The translations under genes were made by a program, and so were the position numbers. From Zantedeschia hybrid cultivar (taxonomy: Eukaryota > Streptophyta > Magnoliopsida > Alismatales > Araceae): a stretch of 64,000 nucleotides of DNA. The stretch is taken from positions 50,574,045 to 50,638,044 of the forward strand of contig JARZZO010000003.1 in the NCBI GenBank assembly GCA_030544215.1. Reading direction: 5' to 3'. Positions 1-12,279 of this stretch are shown here, piece by piece. The stretch's first letter is position 1. Each line of letters opens with the position of its first letter. The notes beneath the pieces are model-generated. The model was not told the origin of the DNA. It saw only the letters and a program-made list of their open reading frames with translations, and searched no databases.

Positions 1-1059
1 TTGGTCGTCTCCACCGGTACAAGACATCACATTATCGAGGCAAAGGAGTAGATAGAGTACGATGAGTTTGTTTTCTCTGACCTTGTTATAATGACTGCTT
101 TTCTAGCTCATTCAAGCATCAAAACTTTGTTAAGATGCTTCTTGAGTGCACTTTTCTCCTAGACGAGCCGAGTTCAGTGTTAGTTCACTTGGGGCCTCTT
201 TGATAACGGAATAACATGAGCTACCAGGATCATTCAGGGTTTAGCTGTTTTGGTTCCTGAGACGAGATATTCTACTGAGAATTAATTCCACTGGAAAGCT
301 TGAGTTAGTTATTCCAATTAGAATGGATGTCACCTTTTATCTATTTTTACCTATTTCACTTAATTTATTTCCTTCTAGGAAGAATAGATGTTGGTTTTCA
401 TCTATTCTTACCTATATCCTTTATTTTGTCTAGTAATGAGATTATGGTTATCAAATAAAAAAATTACTTATTCTGGTATAACTCATCCGGTCTAATTTGG
501 CATAATTCATTTGATTGTCAAAGGCCCTTAAGAAAGTGAACTAGTGTTATGTGCAAAATTTGCACCCTTATTTGACAGATGCTATATTTATCATATTTAT
601 GATTTTTAATGGGTTATTCAGTTGGCCAAGTATTCATAAGACTTCTCTAATCAGAAGTTTTTAAATTCAGGCATCAACAAGAAGTTTTCCTCGTTATGGA
701 TTTTCACATAATTAGTCTTATTGCGTTTCTTTAGGTGATTGATTGGGCTCAGGAGCCCATTGTAGGGTATAATACGTCAACAACATTATCACCTAGAGGA
801 AGCATATTGATCTAGGATGCCATGACTCTTTCTTGCATGTTAACAAGAGTTGAGATTTGATTCAAGATCACCCTTAAGGAAGGAAAGCTCCAAGTTGCTT
901 AGCCAGACTGTTGGCATTTAAATGATTATAACATTGTCATGATAGCATCATTCCGTCCTAATGTCATATGAAATGCAGATAATGTAATAAAACTCATCCA
1001 ACTTGAAATGTATTAAACTTAGTTATATCTGATACTCATATGTTGGTATAGAGCTGAAG
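1..1059. other. AT-rich DNA without a recognised gene
   Basis: No open frame of credible family or length is visible on either strand. The only structure I see is a possible MITE at 175-546, listed separately. The rest looks like decayed intergenic sequence. Confidence 0.5.
175..546. repeat. Possible MITE with short terminal inverted repeats
   Basis: The left end reads CAGTGTTAGTTCACTT and is followed by a GGGCCTCTTTGATAA-like stretch. The right end reads TCAAAGGCCCTT and then AAGTGAACTAGTG, which is the inverse of the left end with small gaps. The roughly 370-bp AT-rich interior has no coding potential. The size and ends suggest a nonautonomous DNA transposon, perhaps hAT-like, but I see no clean target duplication, so the call is tentative. 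Confidence 0.35.
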
Positions 1060-1720
1060 ATGTTGCATATATCTAGATAACGTTTAAGGTAAATGTTGTA
1101 TATAGTGATGCTTGCAGCACCACTGCAGGTGCAGAAAAGGTGAGCTAGAATGAGCCCCTCAATGCCATTTTGTCATCTAGAAAGCTCACATGAGGCCTAT
1201 CCCTTCATTAAATATGTGCTAATGTCACCGTGTTTTAGTACAAATGGGGGTGCAGATTTTAAAAAAAAATAAAAAACTTTGTCTGTCTACGTGTTTTTTG
1301 AGAGCATGAATGTGCTCTCAAGAGAATGACCAGGCTTTCTAAACATAATCAGGCTTAATAGAACACGACTGCTTTGTTGAGAGCATAATTCTTTAGAAAC
1401 TTTGCAGATTATCATACTCTTGAGAACATGATCATGTTGTGGAGACTTTTCATAGCATGATCATGTTCTCGAGAGCACGATGCTTTGAAGTGCTATGCTC
1501 TCGAGAGCATGATCATATTCTGGGGAACTCGGTTGTACATTCCAGAACATGATCATGCTCACAAAAAATACATAGATAGGTTTTTTTTTTAAAATTCACA
1601 CCTCATGTGTACTAATGCACAGATGAGCGTAGGCGTGCATTTAATGAGGTACACGCTTTATGTGGACTTTTCAGATGGCAAGTTTGTGCCATGTTGTATA
1701 TATCTAGATAATGTTTAAGG
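1060..1720. repeat. Foldback or MITE-like element between 30-bp direct repeats
   Basis: Two near-identical 30-bp direct repeats (1060-1089 and 1691-1720, both containing ATATATCTAGATAA, differing at two C/T positions) flank about 600 bp that reads as a long imperfect inverted repeat. The left arm at about 1165-1310 matches the reverse complement of about 1560-1690, including a poly-A tract with CATTAAAT and TTAGTAC blocks. Between the arms there are several ATGATCAT-centred palindromes with GAGAGCA or GAGAACA flanks. No protein is encoded. A Mutator-like MITE or foldback element is the best guess. The 30-bp direct repeats are longer than a usual target duplication. Confidence 0.5.
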
Positions 1721-1740
1721 ATATCACGCCATATCTAAGT

Positions 1741-1860
1741 AGGGAAAGTCTGTGCGTGGCGCTGGGACGTAGGACGCCAAGGGTGGGCGCCCACTAGAGT
1801 TCGATCCTTAGTGGGTGCAAGGGTGGCCTTTAGGTTTTTAGCCACTAGACTAAAAAAAGT
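1741..1860 (+). repeat. Possible tRNA-derived SINE fragment
   Basis: A GC-rich island in AT-rich DNA contains AGTTCGATCCTT, close to a pol III B box (GGTTCGANNCC), about 45 bases after a GTGGCGCTGGGAC stretch that could be an A-box relic. It ends near an A-rich run. This is only a motif-level resemblance. No tRNA cloverleaf can be folded and no target duplication is obvious. Confidence 0.22.
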
Positions 1861-4800
1861 GTCAATGTAGGGAAAAAGCTGATTGCATCACTAAGGTCAA
1901 GGAATGATCTGATTGCATCCCACATTACTAAAGCCATCCAAATGCATGCAAATGTGATTTCTTTTCCTTGCAGCTGTTTCCAAGTCCGACAATTTTTTCA
2001 AAACCTTTTGGTGGCACTTCGATCGAAGACTGATGCCCATCATTGGGCGATGCTGGCTTTGCAATGGTATATCAAGTCGGACTTTTAAAATAGAGATTAG
2101 GACTTTGACTTGATATATCTGGACTGCGTTGGACTAATAGGGGTTGCCGCGACCTCCTATTGTCGTGGTTTTTGTTCCCAAATTTTTGGAAAAATATAGA
2201 ATCATGGAGAAGGGGCGATGCAGCAAGTGCAGTAATTTTTTTTTTAAGGTAATTTTTTAAGGTAGGGCCCAGTATGCTCAACATGTTTGTATAATGCTGA
2301 TCTCTAATAAGACGATCTAAAAAATCTAAAGAATAAACAAACTGGGGCCCATTTTATTGGGCTTGGCTCATTGAAAACTTTTTTTTACCATTTATTAAGG
2401 CAACCTAAGCAGGAAAAGATCTTGACAGAGGTAGTGAGGGAGTGGGAAGAAAAGAGAGGGAATGGTATATCACTATAGGGAATATGGAAACATATAGGAA
2501 TTGGCATAGTTGCATAAATAGGAATTAGGAAGCATATGGGAATGCCATTTAAGAGATCCACTAGAACTTATGCCAAGGATGAATGATTTTTGATATTTCA
2601 GAATGTTTTAGATTGTCTAATTGGAGATTGAGTTATACGAACATGTCGGGCATAGTGGACCCAACCATAAAAGTATTTCGAGAAATATTTTCTTTATGTT
2701 AGAGTTCATTGCACGCGGTATAACAAGTATTACTCCATGGGGAATATTTTTTTTTCAAAAATGATGAGATCTCTAGGTTGGTATGCTTTGAGTTAGACAA
2801 ATTGAGGATGCCATGAGCTCCTATTCTAAAAGATGAGTTTACATTCCCAAAATTTTCATGAAAATGAGGAATCACAAGAATTATTTCTAATGAAGATTTT
2901 AAAAAATAATTTATTGGAAAGAAGGAACGCATATTTACAAATATTATGTAAAAATATAAATATATATTTTTGCATCCTTACATGAGAAGGGCTATGAGAA
3001 AAAGATAAATACTTGTAATAACATATAAAAATAAATTACATCACATAATTTTAAAATAGTTTAGTAAATAATACAATAAGAAAGAAGGGAGATGATGTCT
3101 GTGATATGACAAATTCTATATTTTCTTATTTGAAGGTTCAAGTAGTTGGACATGAAATAGTTCAAAACATATAACATACCATCTTGTATGTCTCATAGAA
3201 CACAATGCTTATAATGTTTTATATCAAATAAAAAAACACCTATATAAAAATGAAGATTCTAGACTAAGAGTATATATTACCTTTGCATCATATGCATGCA
3301 TGTATATATATATCTCTGTGGGGAGTGTGTGTATATGTATATAGAGAGAGAGCTTTTTGTGTAAACTACATCCACAGTAACATTGGCCATTTGATAAACA
3401 TAAGACAAGTGATTAAAAATTATCAAAACGCATCTGCTTTCAAGCATGCAGTTGGAAAGTGACAGATGCGCGAGTTGTTGCGCCATCCGATCATGCCAAA
3501 TGTGTGTTCAAATGATTGACGGTTGCAAATGAACAAAAATTGCATAGAATTTTTTGTAGAAGTGATAATGCTTGATTGTGATGGAGGTAGAGGTGGCAAA
3601 CTTGACAGCCTGTTTGATCTTAGGATCAAACAAATTGTCATGTTGGACAACCCCGCTTCCTTTGGGGTATCTGTTTGAGCACTTACTTTTCCTTTTAATC
3701 AAAGCCCCAGATCTTGTTCATTTAGGTGGATGTCTAGATCCACACCTTTAGATCCATGATTAGATTCCAAAGAGCACAAGGTCCATGCCTTAAGTAAAGG
3801 CTAGTTTCTTATTGACTAATGAACATTATGAGTAGAAAGAAGAACATGAGCAGAGAAGAAGTGGTAAATAAACAATCTTGTTCCCTCCTTATTTATTGGC
3901 AATTCTCAACCACACTTATTGCAAGAAAATGGCCACCTTGCATAGAGGGTGAAGCGGTTGCCTCCATTCACATTTTAATGGATTACATGAATAACAATCT
4001 AGTGGTTAGTATTGGGCGTTGTTTTTCCCTCTCACACATGATGAGTTTTACTTCATTATATCGAAAAAACTATTCTTCAAATGGTCATGAAATCATATAA
4101 TAATTTATACAAGCAAAGAGTCAAGCAACCTACACATTGTTTAGGATTTTTATCTTTTTAAAGAGTTTTTTCATTTATTTTGTTCGTTTTGACTTCGTCA
4201 GAACGATTGAATTTTAGATTCGACTCAAAACCCATCGTCCCATAAAGGTGACAATGTCATTTACATCTCCCTTAGGGGGAACAATCTTAATTGACTCAAA
4301 ATTGTCCTTTTACAGTAGTGATATGATAGCTCTTCACCGGTTGTTAATGCCCATGATCGAGTAGCCATATTTGATTGGTTATTTGTTTATTTGGTTATTT
4401 TTGTTGAAGAATTATGTTAGAAGGTTAGTGGAATTCATACAAGCATGCAAGATAGTTGAATTTAAAGGAGAAACTTTGATGAAACATATCCATTTCCATC
4501 TTATTGGCATAGGGCCTTATTCAAGCGACAATTATATAGAAACATGCTTGTGTGGAATCAAAGTGGATTTAACCACTTGAATGAAATCAAGGGAACATTG
4601 GCCATTCTAAGGTTTATCTTTGACATAGATGTATTGGTTTAATCCGAGGACTTAAAGGATCCTATTCGGTTTTTAATGATTTTATAAGTCAAAAGACAAT
4701 TTATGAAATGATTATAAAATAGATATTCTTATTATGAAAGCATCAAGTTATCCATTAACCGGATGGTTAATGAGACAAGTTAATAACCTTTCAAGAGTGA

Positions 4801-7800
4801 AAGCCCTTTTAGTTTCCAAGTTAAGCAAAGGCTCCATATAAGGATGGATCCTTAGGAGTCAAATGCCAAATGTGGGTCCATATAATTGTGGCTTAAATAA
4901 GGGAACTATCCCTATGGTACTCGCCTCGAATCGATGCCCTTGGGAGCCTTCAAGACCAAGGTTCATTACCCATTTAAGGGACTGGAACTGAAGTCTCTAC
5001 AAGAAGGGACATGGGTTTGCATGAAGCACACAATATGCAAGTCATTTTAGACACGTGTTCCACATATAGATGTGTACACTTCCAGTTTAGACTTGGAAAG
5101 TAAAATCTAGAAATAGTTACACTTTGGTGTATAAAAAACTTAAATAAAATAGAAACTTCGAGGAAAGCAAGGCCATAAATCTTTAATGTATTTTACATGA
5201 TCTTTGAATAAGTTTAATCATCCCCTTTAAAGAGGCCCTCTGCTTCAAGGACCCTTTGCAAAGTCAAAGACATATGTGGATACATTAAAGATCCTTCATT
5301 AATAATAAAAGAACAAAGTGAATATCTAAGAAAAATATTGAGGAACTTTTATGAATCAAAAGTATATCAAGTTGTTCTTATAGAGGGAGTCATTCATCTC
5401 TACAAGAGAGCCCTCTTCCTTATAGATCCATAACCTGTTAAAAGTTCAAAGATAATATCAGTTTGATCCTTTAAAGGAAATAAGAAAATAAGAACAAAGA
5501 GCCTTTTGTTTACGAGATTTGAGAGTTAGATCATGAAGATCAAAGTGTCTTTCATCCTCCATGAAAGGGTCGGCCTATATAGCCTCCTAAAGGATCAAGG
5601 ATCATCTGATATCAAGAAAAATGACCCTTCATGAATTGAGCACTTGTTGCCGGATGTGCTCCACATCAGCAGCACTATGGCTTGGAGATGACCTCGGCAT
5701 TTGAGTCTAGTTCTTTATTTTGTTATCATGTTTTTTTTCGTTTTTTAGAATATTACAGACTCTTATCTCTAATGGATGAGTCCACAGTTATCTAACTGTT
5801 TTCGTATGGGTATTTCACTCATTAGGTTCACTTAGGGCATGTTAGTATTTCACTTATGTTGTCGATGACATTTTTGTCATGTGTATTTTGAGCCATTCTA
5901 TAAATGGAGGGCCATGCCTTGGTTGAGAAGGAATAGAATAGCTATGAATTTTGAATTCTTGAGTGATGTGAAGCCATAACGGGTGAGATTCCCAAGAAAA
6001 GGAGATGAGAAGCCTTTCCCACCTACCTCCACTATCTCCCCCATTTTTCCCTCCACTTTGTCCCTTGCCCCTTCATCTCCATCTTCTTTCTCCTCCTGGA
6101 CGCACCATCCTCCTCTAGCAGGTTTTCTTCCTCCCCTAGCAGCATCACCACCTCCCTTCCGCTCCACCTTCTCCCTCCCTCTCCCCACTACCGCCACCAC
6201 TTCCTGCAACACCTCATCCTTCACTTTCTCCACTGCCACCTCTTCTAGCTGCTCCCATTTCTCCATAATATCTGCCACCACCACCGTCAGTTCCACGACC
6301 TCCCAAACAATAAGAAGAACAATAGTAGTGGCAGCAAGAAGAAGGTGCCACCCACCATCCTACTTCTCCAACAACAAACAACTGATCTACAGGGGAAGAC
6401 ATCCTCTAGTCTTCCTTCCTTAGTAGATCCAACAAAGAGGAACATTCCCCCTTCTTCTTCGTCCACTAAAGCACCTGCATGGGCAACCAATAGGAAGGTC
6501 GAGCCATCTGTCCCCTCCATGATCAGCAAAAGGGCTGCCATGTCCTCTTCTCCCACCGCCTGTGTTTATCTGCTAGGGAGGCCGACCTCCACTATCTTCT
6601 CAGTATACACAGAACCACGGGCACTGCAGATGAGATATGGCTTCCTGCATGGAGTTATTTTTTTGTAGGATGTATTTTTCTCTCCTGTGTGAGGCATAAT
6701 GTGGGTTCTGTGATGTAATAATCTATCCCCCCTATTCGCATTCTATTGTGACATCCTTGGCGGATCTCCCTCGTACACTGCTATGTGTGTGTTCGTCTTC
6801 GGCCCAGTACTGCTAGTTTTGCAAACCAGCAAGGTGTGCGGTTCTCCCACTCCACCCTCCTCTATTATTTAGTATTAGCTTAGAGTAGGCACGTGCCATG
6901 AATAAGAGAGTGCTCTACTTGCCATGAACAATTGCGTGCATTGCTGTTGGAAGAGAGAGCTATAAGGACCTATGCTCCACAAGCATTAGATCCATTTCAT
7001 TAGTTTCGAGTTTCTAATAGCCTTGAGGTTGCTTCACAGTGAACCAAATTCACATGCTTCTCTTAGTGGGCTTTCTACTGAGTCTTGCAACCCACTTGGG
7101 CGTCCCAAAATCTAATTTCCGGATTTGCACTTGAGGGGTATGTATGCCATCAACTAATTGTTCGATCCATGCTGAATTTTGTGCTTGCTCAAGGGATAGA
7201 ATTTGTCTTCTAATCCAAGTCTTGCATCATACATGCTGTACGTTCATGATACTAAATTGATATATTACATTTGACATTAGATAAATCATACAGTGGTGAG
7301 AAAACATATCAACTAGTATGGTAATGATGATCTCATCTTGATCTTCAGTCTAGGTAACTTTCAATCTATCTCATTGTTTTTCCCCATTTAAATATTGGAT
7401 ATGAAACTTTTATGAGTATGTCTTTTTTTGTCTAACATGCTGTTAATATGAATCATAGATGTTTTATTGCTCTCATACGTTGAAGGTTGTAGCATGCTTG
7501 GTAATAATCCTTTTTCTAAAACTACTTTGGTTCAAAAAATTATTGTACTCATAACTAGCATCATGCTTTCAAAAACTCTTTGTCAGTAAGATAGTCTAAG
7601 ATAAAATTTGTATATGGCTAAAGATAAAATTTGTATTTAGTACTCTCGTTCATCCTCTCTAGCAACTACATATAAATATCTACTTCTACTATAAATAGCA
7701 ATTCTTGATAAATTATTTGTTAAGCACCCTTCTTGTGTTTATTCAAGTGATTGCTGATCTAACAGTCACAGGTTTTGAAAGATGCTCTTAGAAATCTATT

Positions 7801-7975
7801 TGTTACATAGTCTTATTGCTTCATGAGCTTTGTTTCTAACGTCCAAATTCTAAGAGAGGTATTTCACTATTGTGATTGTAGCCCAGTTCTCTCTCTCCAA
7901 GAATTTGATCTTACATAATCTCTTTTGAATGTTTTTGACAATCCCATGCTTGACGCATGCATCCTTTGTAAGAAT
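1861..7975. other. Decayed intergenic DNA, no recognised gene
   Basis: Six kilobases with frequent stops in all frames and no recognisable domain. Visible local features are a TA/GT/GA microsatellite at about 3300-3352 and a pyrimidine-rich tract at about 6000-6260. That tract produces opposing Ser/Pro-rich and Glu/Gly-rich open frames, which I treat as composition artefacts. The repeated short indel-like style suggests old transposon remains, but I cannot assign them to a family. Confidence 0.5.
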
Positions 7976-8834
7976 TGTATGAGAATCGACAATATAAAAT
8001 TCTAAAACTAACAATGCAGAGGAATAAATGATCTTGTGGAGTTTTTTTGATCCATTTCTAATAAATATAGTGAGAAGATCTAATCTTCACCTTATGTAGA
8101 GTTGAACCCGTAATCGAAATTGAGTTCCATCGGAGCGATGTTGCCAACTGTGCGGATGCTTAGCCTCTAATGGTATTCACGTGACTCTGTAGTATAGGAT
8201 CGTCCTTACTTCTATAGAGGGATTTGGTTGATCTCAAGTCCTTCCTCTTTGTAGAAGCATGTGGCAGGCAGAGCAATCAACATATGCAGAAGAGAGAGGA
8301 GAGAGGAGCACCCACTTAAAAAGGGGACGACTAGTAGAAGAGGAGAGAGAGAAGGAAAAGCTTGCTCTAGAGAAGCCTCAGAGGTTGGCCAGGGCTTTTC
8401 TCAAGATATTGTTTATATTAGTTTTAGCATTTTTTTACAAAACTCTTAAGTCCAATAATATCTTATCGATTTAATTAATTCTTTAATATCACATATTAAA
8501 CAATTAATCTATATATTTATCATCTTATGATTAAAGCAATTAGACCTTCGACTATAGTAGATACCAAGCAACATCTCGTGATTCCAAAAGGTATTGGGGT
8601 TAAACAACCCACTTAGGAAGCTTTCCAATAGCACTTAGTGCGTGGTTATAGTCCTTCATTCATATAATGTTCTCAAGCGTATGATTAAACTGTAAAACCT
8701 TGATCATCTTTGCTTACGTGGATAAAATATCGGCAAAATGAATCATAAAAAAACTCTTTTCTCTGATATGCAATCTAGTCCCAGCTAGGAGCTTTCTTGA
8801 TAGTATTCTATAGAGCATTCTCTCTCATAATACC
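7976..8834 (-). mobile_element. Decayed partial LTR, minus orientation, cut by the RIRE2-like element
   Basis: This stretch aligns collinearly by eye with the solo LTR at 61,337-62,894. Shared blocks include the CAAGCAAC segment, the GGTATTGGGGTTAA...CCCACTT block, the CTTTCATTC-like block and the final AGAGCATTCTCTCTC. Similarity is clearly lower than between the other two copies and the sequence is more AT-rich, as expected for an old methylated copy. It stops exactly where the LTR of the next element begins at 8,835, so its remainder should lie beyond the right edge of the window. Confidence 0.6.
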
Positions 8835-9391
8835 TGTGGGGGCCTATTTCGGTTCGGCCCATTTACCAAGTGGGCTGGCCTGTTAGGAGGCGCCCAAGAC
8901 ACCTCTGGAATCCACCGGTCCCCCCCGCGAGTGTTGCTGTTTTCCCGCCTGTAGTTCGTTCAAATCTGTAATAGACTCCGAGGGGCTTGGGGCGATCCAC
9001 CTCCCTTTAGGAAAGTCCTTTCCTAATCTAGCTCCGATCCTCTAATGGAGGAAACCCATACTAAATAAGGAGGCCAGAATCATCGGAATCTCGTCCACCC
9101 CGGGAATGATATTGAGCTTACCCCATTACGCCTTGCCTTCGGACTCTCCAACCTTTCCTATAAGAAGGACCCTCTGGTAACCTCAGAAGGTACGCTGGGA
9201 ACAATCCTTAAACCCCCTGCAACCATTAGCTATATTGGATCTTGACTTAGGCATCGGAGGGGGCTCCTCGGGATCAAAATCGGGGTCTCCTTTGACCTAG
9301 TGTTTGTCTTGCAGGAGGTGGAGCAAAGGCTTCGGTGGTGGAGGAAGATCTTGGCCGTACGATCAAGATTAGATGAGTTTGTGACCCAACA
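8835..9391 (+). repeat. 5' LTR of the RIRE2-like element (557 bp)
   Basis: It begins TGTGGGGGCC and ends GACCCAACA, so TG...CA is kept, and the primer-binding-like sequence follows immediately. The length is typical of RIRE2-type LTRs. The TGTGGGGGCC start is also common in that group. Boundaries were set by the switch from sequence homologous to the older minus-strand LTR and by the downstream primer-binding motif. Confidence 0.75.
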
Positions 9392-9413
9392 TTTTTGGCA
9401 CCGTCTGTGGGAA
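9392..9413 (+). other. Primer-binding site region
   Basis: TTTTTGGCACCGTCTGTGG directly follows the LTR end. TTTGGCGCCGTCTGTGGGAA-type sequences mark the minus-strand primer site of RIRE2-like elements. This copy carries A for G at one position. I do not assign the priming tRNA. Confidence 0.7.
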
Positions 9414-9427
9414 ACAAATGAAAGGTC

Positions 9428-11075
9428 ATGGCAAGAAGAAACAACAACCGCTCACAACGTGGTGTTCCGATCGATCTTCTTGCCCTATCAGTCGATATTC
9501 AACCCGTTCATCTGCCCGCAGCGCCCCTCGCTGTCCCTCCATCAGTCCAAGTTTCGATTGAGCAAATCAACACGCCCATAGCCCCCGCCAGAGGCCCTGA
9601 TGCAATAAGGCATCTGTCCCCACTAGCGGACCTCCCATAGGAGGAACTCTCGACTGTAATAGCATTCCTATGGTGCCTCGAAGAAAGACTTGATCAAGTG
9701 GAAGACCATCGGGCAGGAGGTCCCGAGCCGACCAGTCCTTGATAAGGTCTTCAACCAATAGCCCCTCTGGGTTCTCAGATTTCATTAGGACCCTAGGGTC
9801 CCTAAGATCGAAGGCCAAAGAACCATCAGTTGACCCGACAAATGAGTTAGGGAAGGTCTCGACAGCGATCAGAAAGAGACAAGCAGCAACGCCGTCGATC
9901 TTCCACCTCCTCCAACAGTTCTACCTTGACGTCTTCGAAGCATCACACTTGTCACAAACGGGGAAGAGGCGGATCTCGAGGGTATTCCTCAGATTGATCC
10001 TCGAGGACCTTTACTTCTCGAGGTCGGAGAGGCCCTCGAGGGGGTCACCATTACTCCAGGCGACACCCTAGCAATGATTGCTTGTGAAGGTTGGAGGAAC
10101 GGGTGGAGCGGCTACTCTGGCATGACCGGGACGTCGGAATCGACGACAGAGACGGCATCCGATTGTGCTTCACCCGACGTGTGCTAAAGGCGCCACTACC
10201 GCACTGCTTTAGGGTACCATCGCTAAAAAGGTATGATGGCACTTGCGATCCTAATGACCACTTGCAGTCCTTCGAGAGCACTTTTGACTTGCTAGATGCA
10301 CCCGACGCCATTCGATGTCGCGCCTTCCCCACAACCTTGGAAGGACTTGCCTGACGATGGTTCGTACAACTGAAGCCTGACTCCATTGATAGCTTTTCCG
10401 AGCTGAAAAGAGCCTTTAGAAGCAACTTCATGGCAAGTCGACGCACGCCAACCACGATAGCAACATTGTCTTCCATGAGGTAAGGGAGGGACAAGACCCT
10501 GTGCAAGTTCTGAACTCGTTTTCACGAGGCTATCCTGAAGATTCCCAACGTAGATGTGCTGAATGCTGCACAATACTTTATTGCCGGAATTCAGAATCAA
10601 CAAGTTCGCTTCGAGCTGAGCAAGTAGTTACCCATAGACCTTCCCGACTTGGTCTAGAGAGTGAATCAATGCATTAATAGTGAAGAGCTCTTACGAGCGT
10701 ACCCTACTCAACGACCGACCGAGTCCAATGGAGGTCGAGGCAATAGAAGTCAGGAGCTGGCTAGGGGTCAAAAGCGTTTCGATCAGAGTGTCGAAGACCG
10801 GCCCTCGAAGGGTCCACGGCACGACAATCGAGATGATTGGCAGGAACGCCCCAGGTTCCGAAGAGAAGAAAATTACACCGCCCTCAACATGCCGATCGAC
10901 CGAATTCTCCAAGAGATCAAGAATGAAGGCTACCTCAGATGGCCGAAGAAAATCAAGCCTACCCTGAGGCGGAGCAGTCTGGGAAATTTTGTGCCTACCA
11001 TCGCGAATATGGGCACTACACCTTGGAATGTTATGATCTCAAGAGAGAAATTGAAAATCTCATAAAGAGAGGTCA
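9428..11075 (+). pseudogene. gag: gag pseudogene of the RIRE2-like element
   Basis: Gag would form the capsid-like particle of the retrotransposon. The frame opens with Met-Ala-Arg-Arg at 9,428, right after the leader, as in RIRE2-type gags. The core Retrotrans_gag region is recognisable at about 10,190-10,660 (YDGTCDPNDHLQSF, then AFPTTLEGLA, a stop, RWFVQL). A Cys/His cluster (FCAYHREYGHYTLEC) lies at about 10,985-11,035 and corresponds to the C-terminal zinc-knuckle-like segment. At least four in-frame stops and several frame changes break it, so it is nonfunctional. The coding frame moves between all three phases. Confidence 0.75.
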
Positions 11076-11996
11076 TTTGAAGAGGTACGTTGCCAACCCA
11101 GAGGTTGACCGACTACGTAGGACTCCCATTGCAGCCGAGCGTGCCCAACCATCCCAAGCCGAAAGAGTGATCCATGTCATCTACAGAGGGTCGGCTGGCG
11201 GTGGAGATAGCAACAAAAGAAGATGGAGCTACGCCTTTGAAACGCAGAGGGCAGCTCGGGAAGTAGCCTCAACCTCCCACCAGCCATTGACTTGGGAGCC
11301 GATCACTTTCACAGAGGCTGATCTGGAGGGACTGGTGCTGCCCCACAATGATGCCCTGGTGATAGAGTCGAAGATCGCAGACTTCAAGGTAAAGAGAGTG
11401 TTTGTCAACAATGGCAACTCTCTCGACATTATCTTCCTTGATTGTTTTAAGTAGATAGATCTAGACATGAAGGGGCTAAGGAGGGTCCGAACTCCAATAT
11501 ACGGCTTTAGCGGCCAGCCTATTATGGTGGTAGGCGTAATCACTTTCCCCTTGACACTGGGGACGCCACCGGCAGCCATAACTCAGGAGATTGAGTTTAC
11601 GATGGTTGACGTGCCTTCAGCGTACAACGACATCTTGGGGAGGGAATCCCTGGGTAAGTTTCTCGCCGTTCCCTCATCTTTACACCAAAAGCTCAAATTT
11701 TCGACCCCCGACAGGGTTGGCGGGAGCGAGGGAATCAAAACACCTCTCGACAGACTTATATGGCTTCTACCAACGCCAACTCAAGAAGCCGGTGATGATC
11801 GTCAGAGAACTGATGGAAGATCCAGCGAGAAATGCACAACCCTCAGAGGAACTGGTCACCATCAAAATGGGTCCAACTGTGGTCCAAGAGTTAAAGGTGG
11901 GGGCCTCCCTACCCGAGCAGCAGAGGCTGCAATATCAAAGGTTCCTATCAGGGAACTTAGATGTCTTCGCTTGGGAAGGTACTCCTCTACCAGGGG
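11076..11996 (+). pseudogene. pol: Protease and start of pol, RIRE2-like element (truncated by insertion)
   Basis: Continues the gag frame. The aspartic protease is recognised from RVFVNNGNSLDIIF at about 11,395-11,435 and from the downstream AYNDILGRESL block. The family motif is V-D-N/G-G-S-S. Here the catalytic Asp is replaced by Asn, so the enzyme would be dead even without the frameshift at about 11,450-11,700. The frame then reaches NLDVFAWE, the segment that precedes RT in this lineage, and is cut by the solo LTR at 11,997. The sequence resumes at 60,204. Confidence 0.7.
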
Positions 11997-12279
11997 TGTT
12001 AGTATTAGGTGGTCTGAAAGTCAATCCGATACTATGTATTATTCAGTTTATTAATATATAATGACATTAATTCATTATGTGTAATTAGTTTGATCTATGT
12101 TTATCGTATCACGATGAAGTCCATGAATATGTGCAATAGTCTTTGGATTATGATGCGATCATAATTACGGGACCAAAGACCTATAAACACATATTCTTAA
12201 TTGTTCATAGTTGGAGGATGTTTGAGAAGGACATCAAACATTTGGATAGACTAGTACAAGTTTTTTCAGCTCATATGAT

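Noticed and set aside
1741..1860. A functional tRNA gene
   Set aside because: Only a B-box-like motif is visible. Acceptor, anticodon and T-arm pairing cannot be formed.
5983..6423. Ser/Pro-rich frame opposite a Glu/Gly-rich frame
   Set aside because: A pyrimidine-rich tract opens both strands. No splice pattern, domain or conservation supports a gene.
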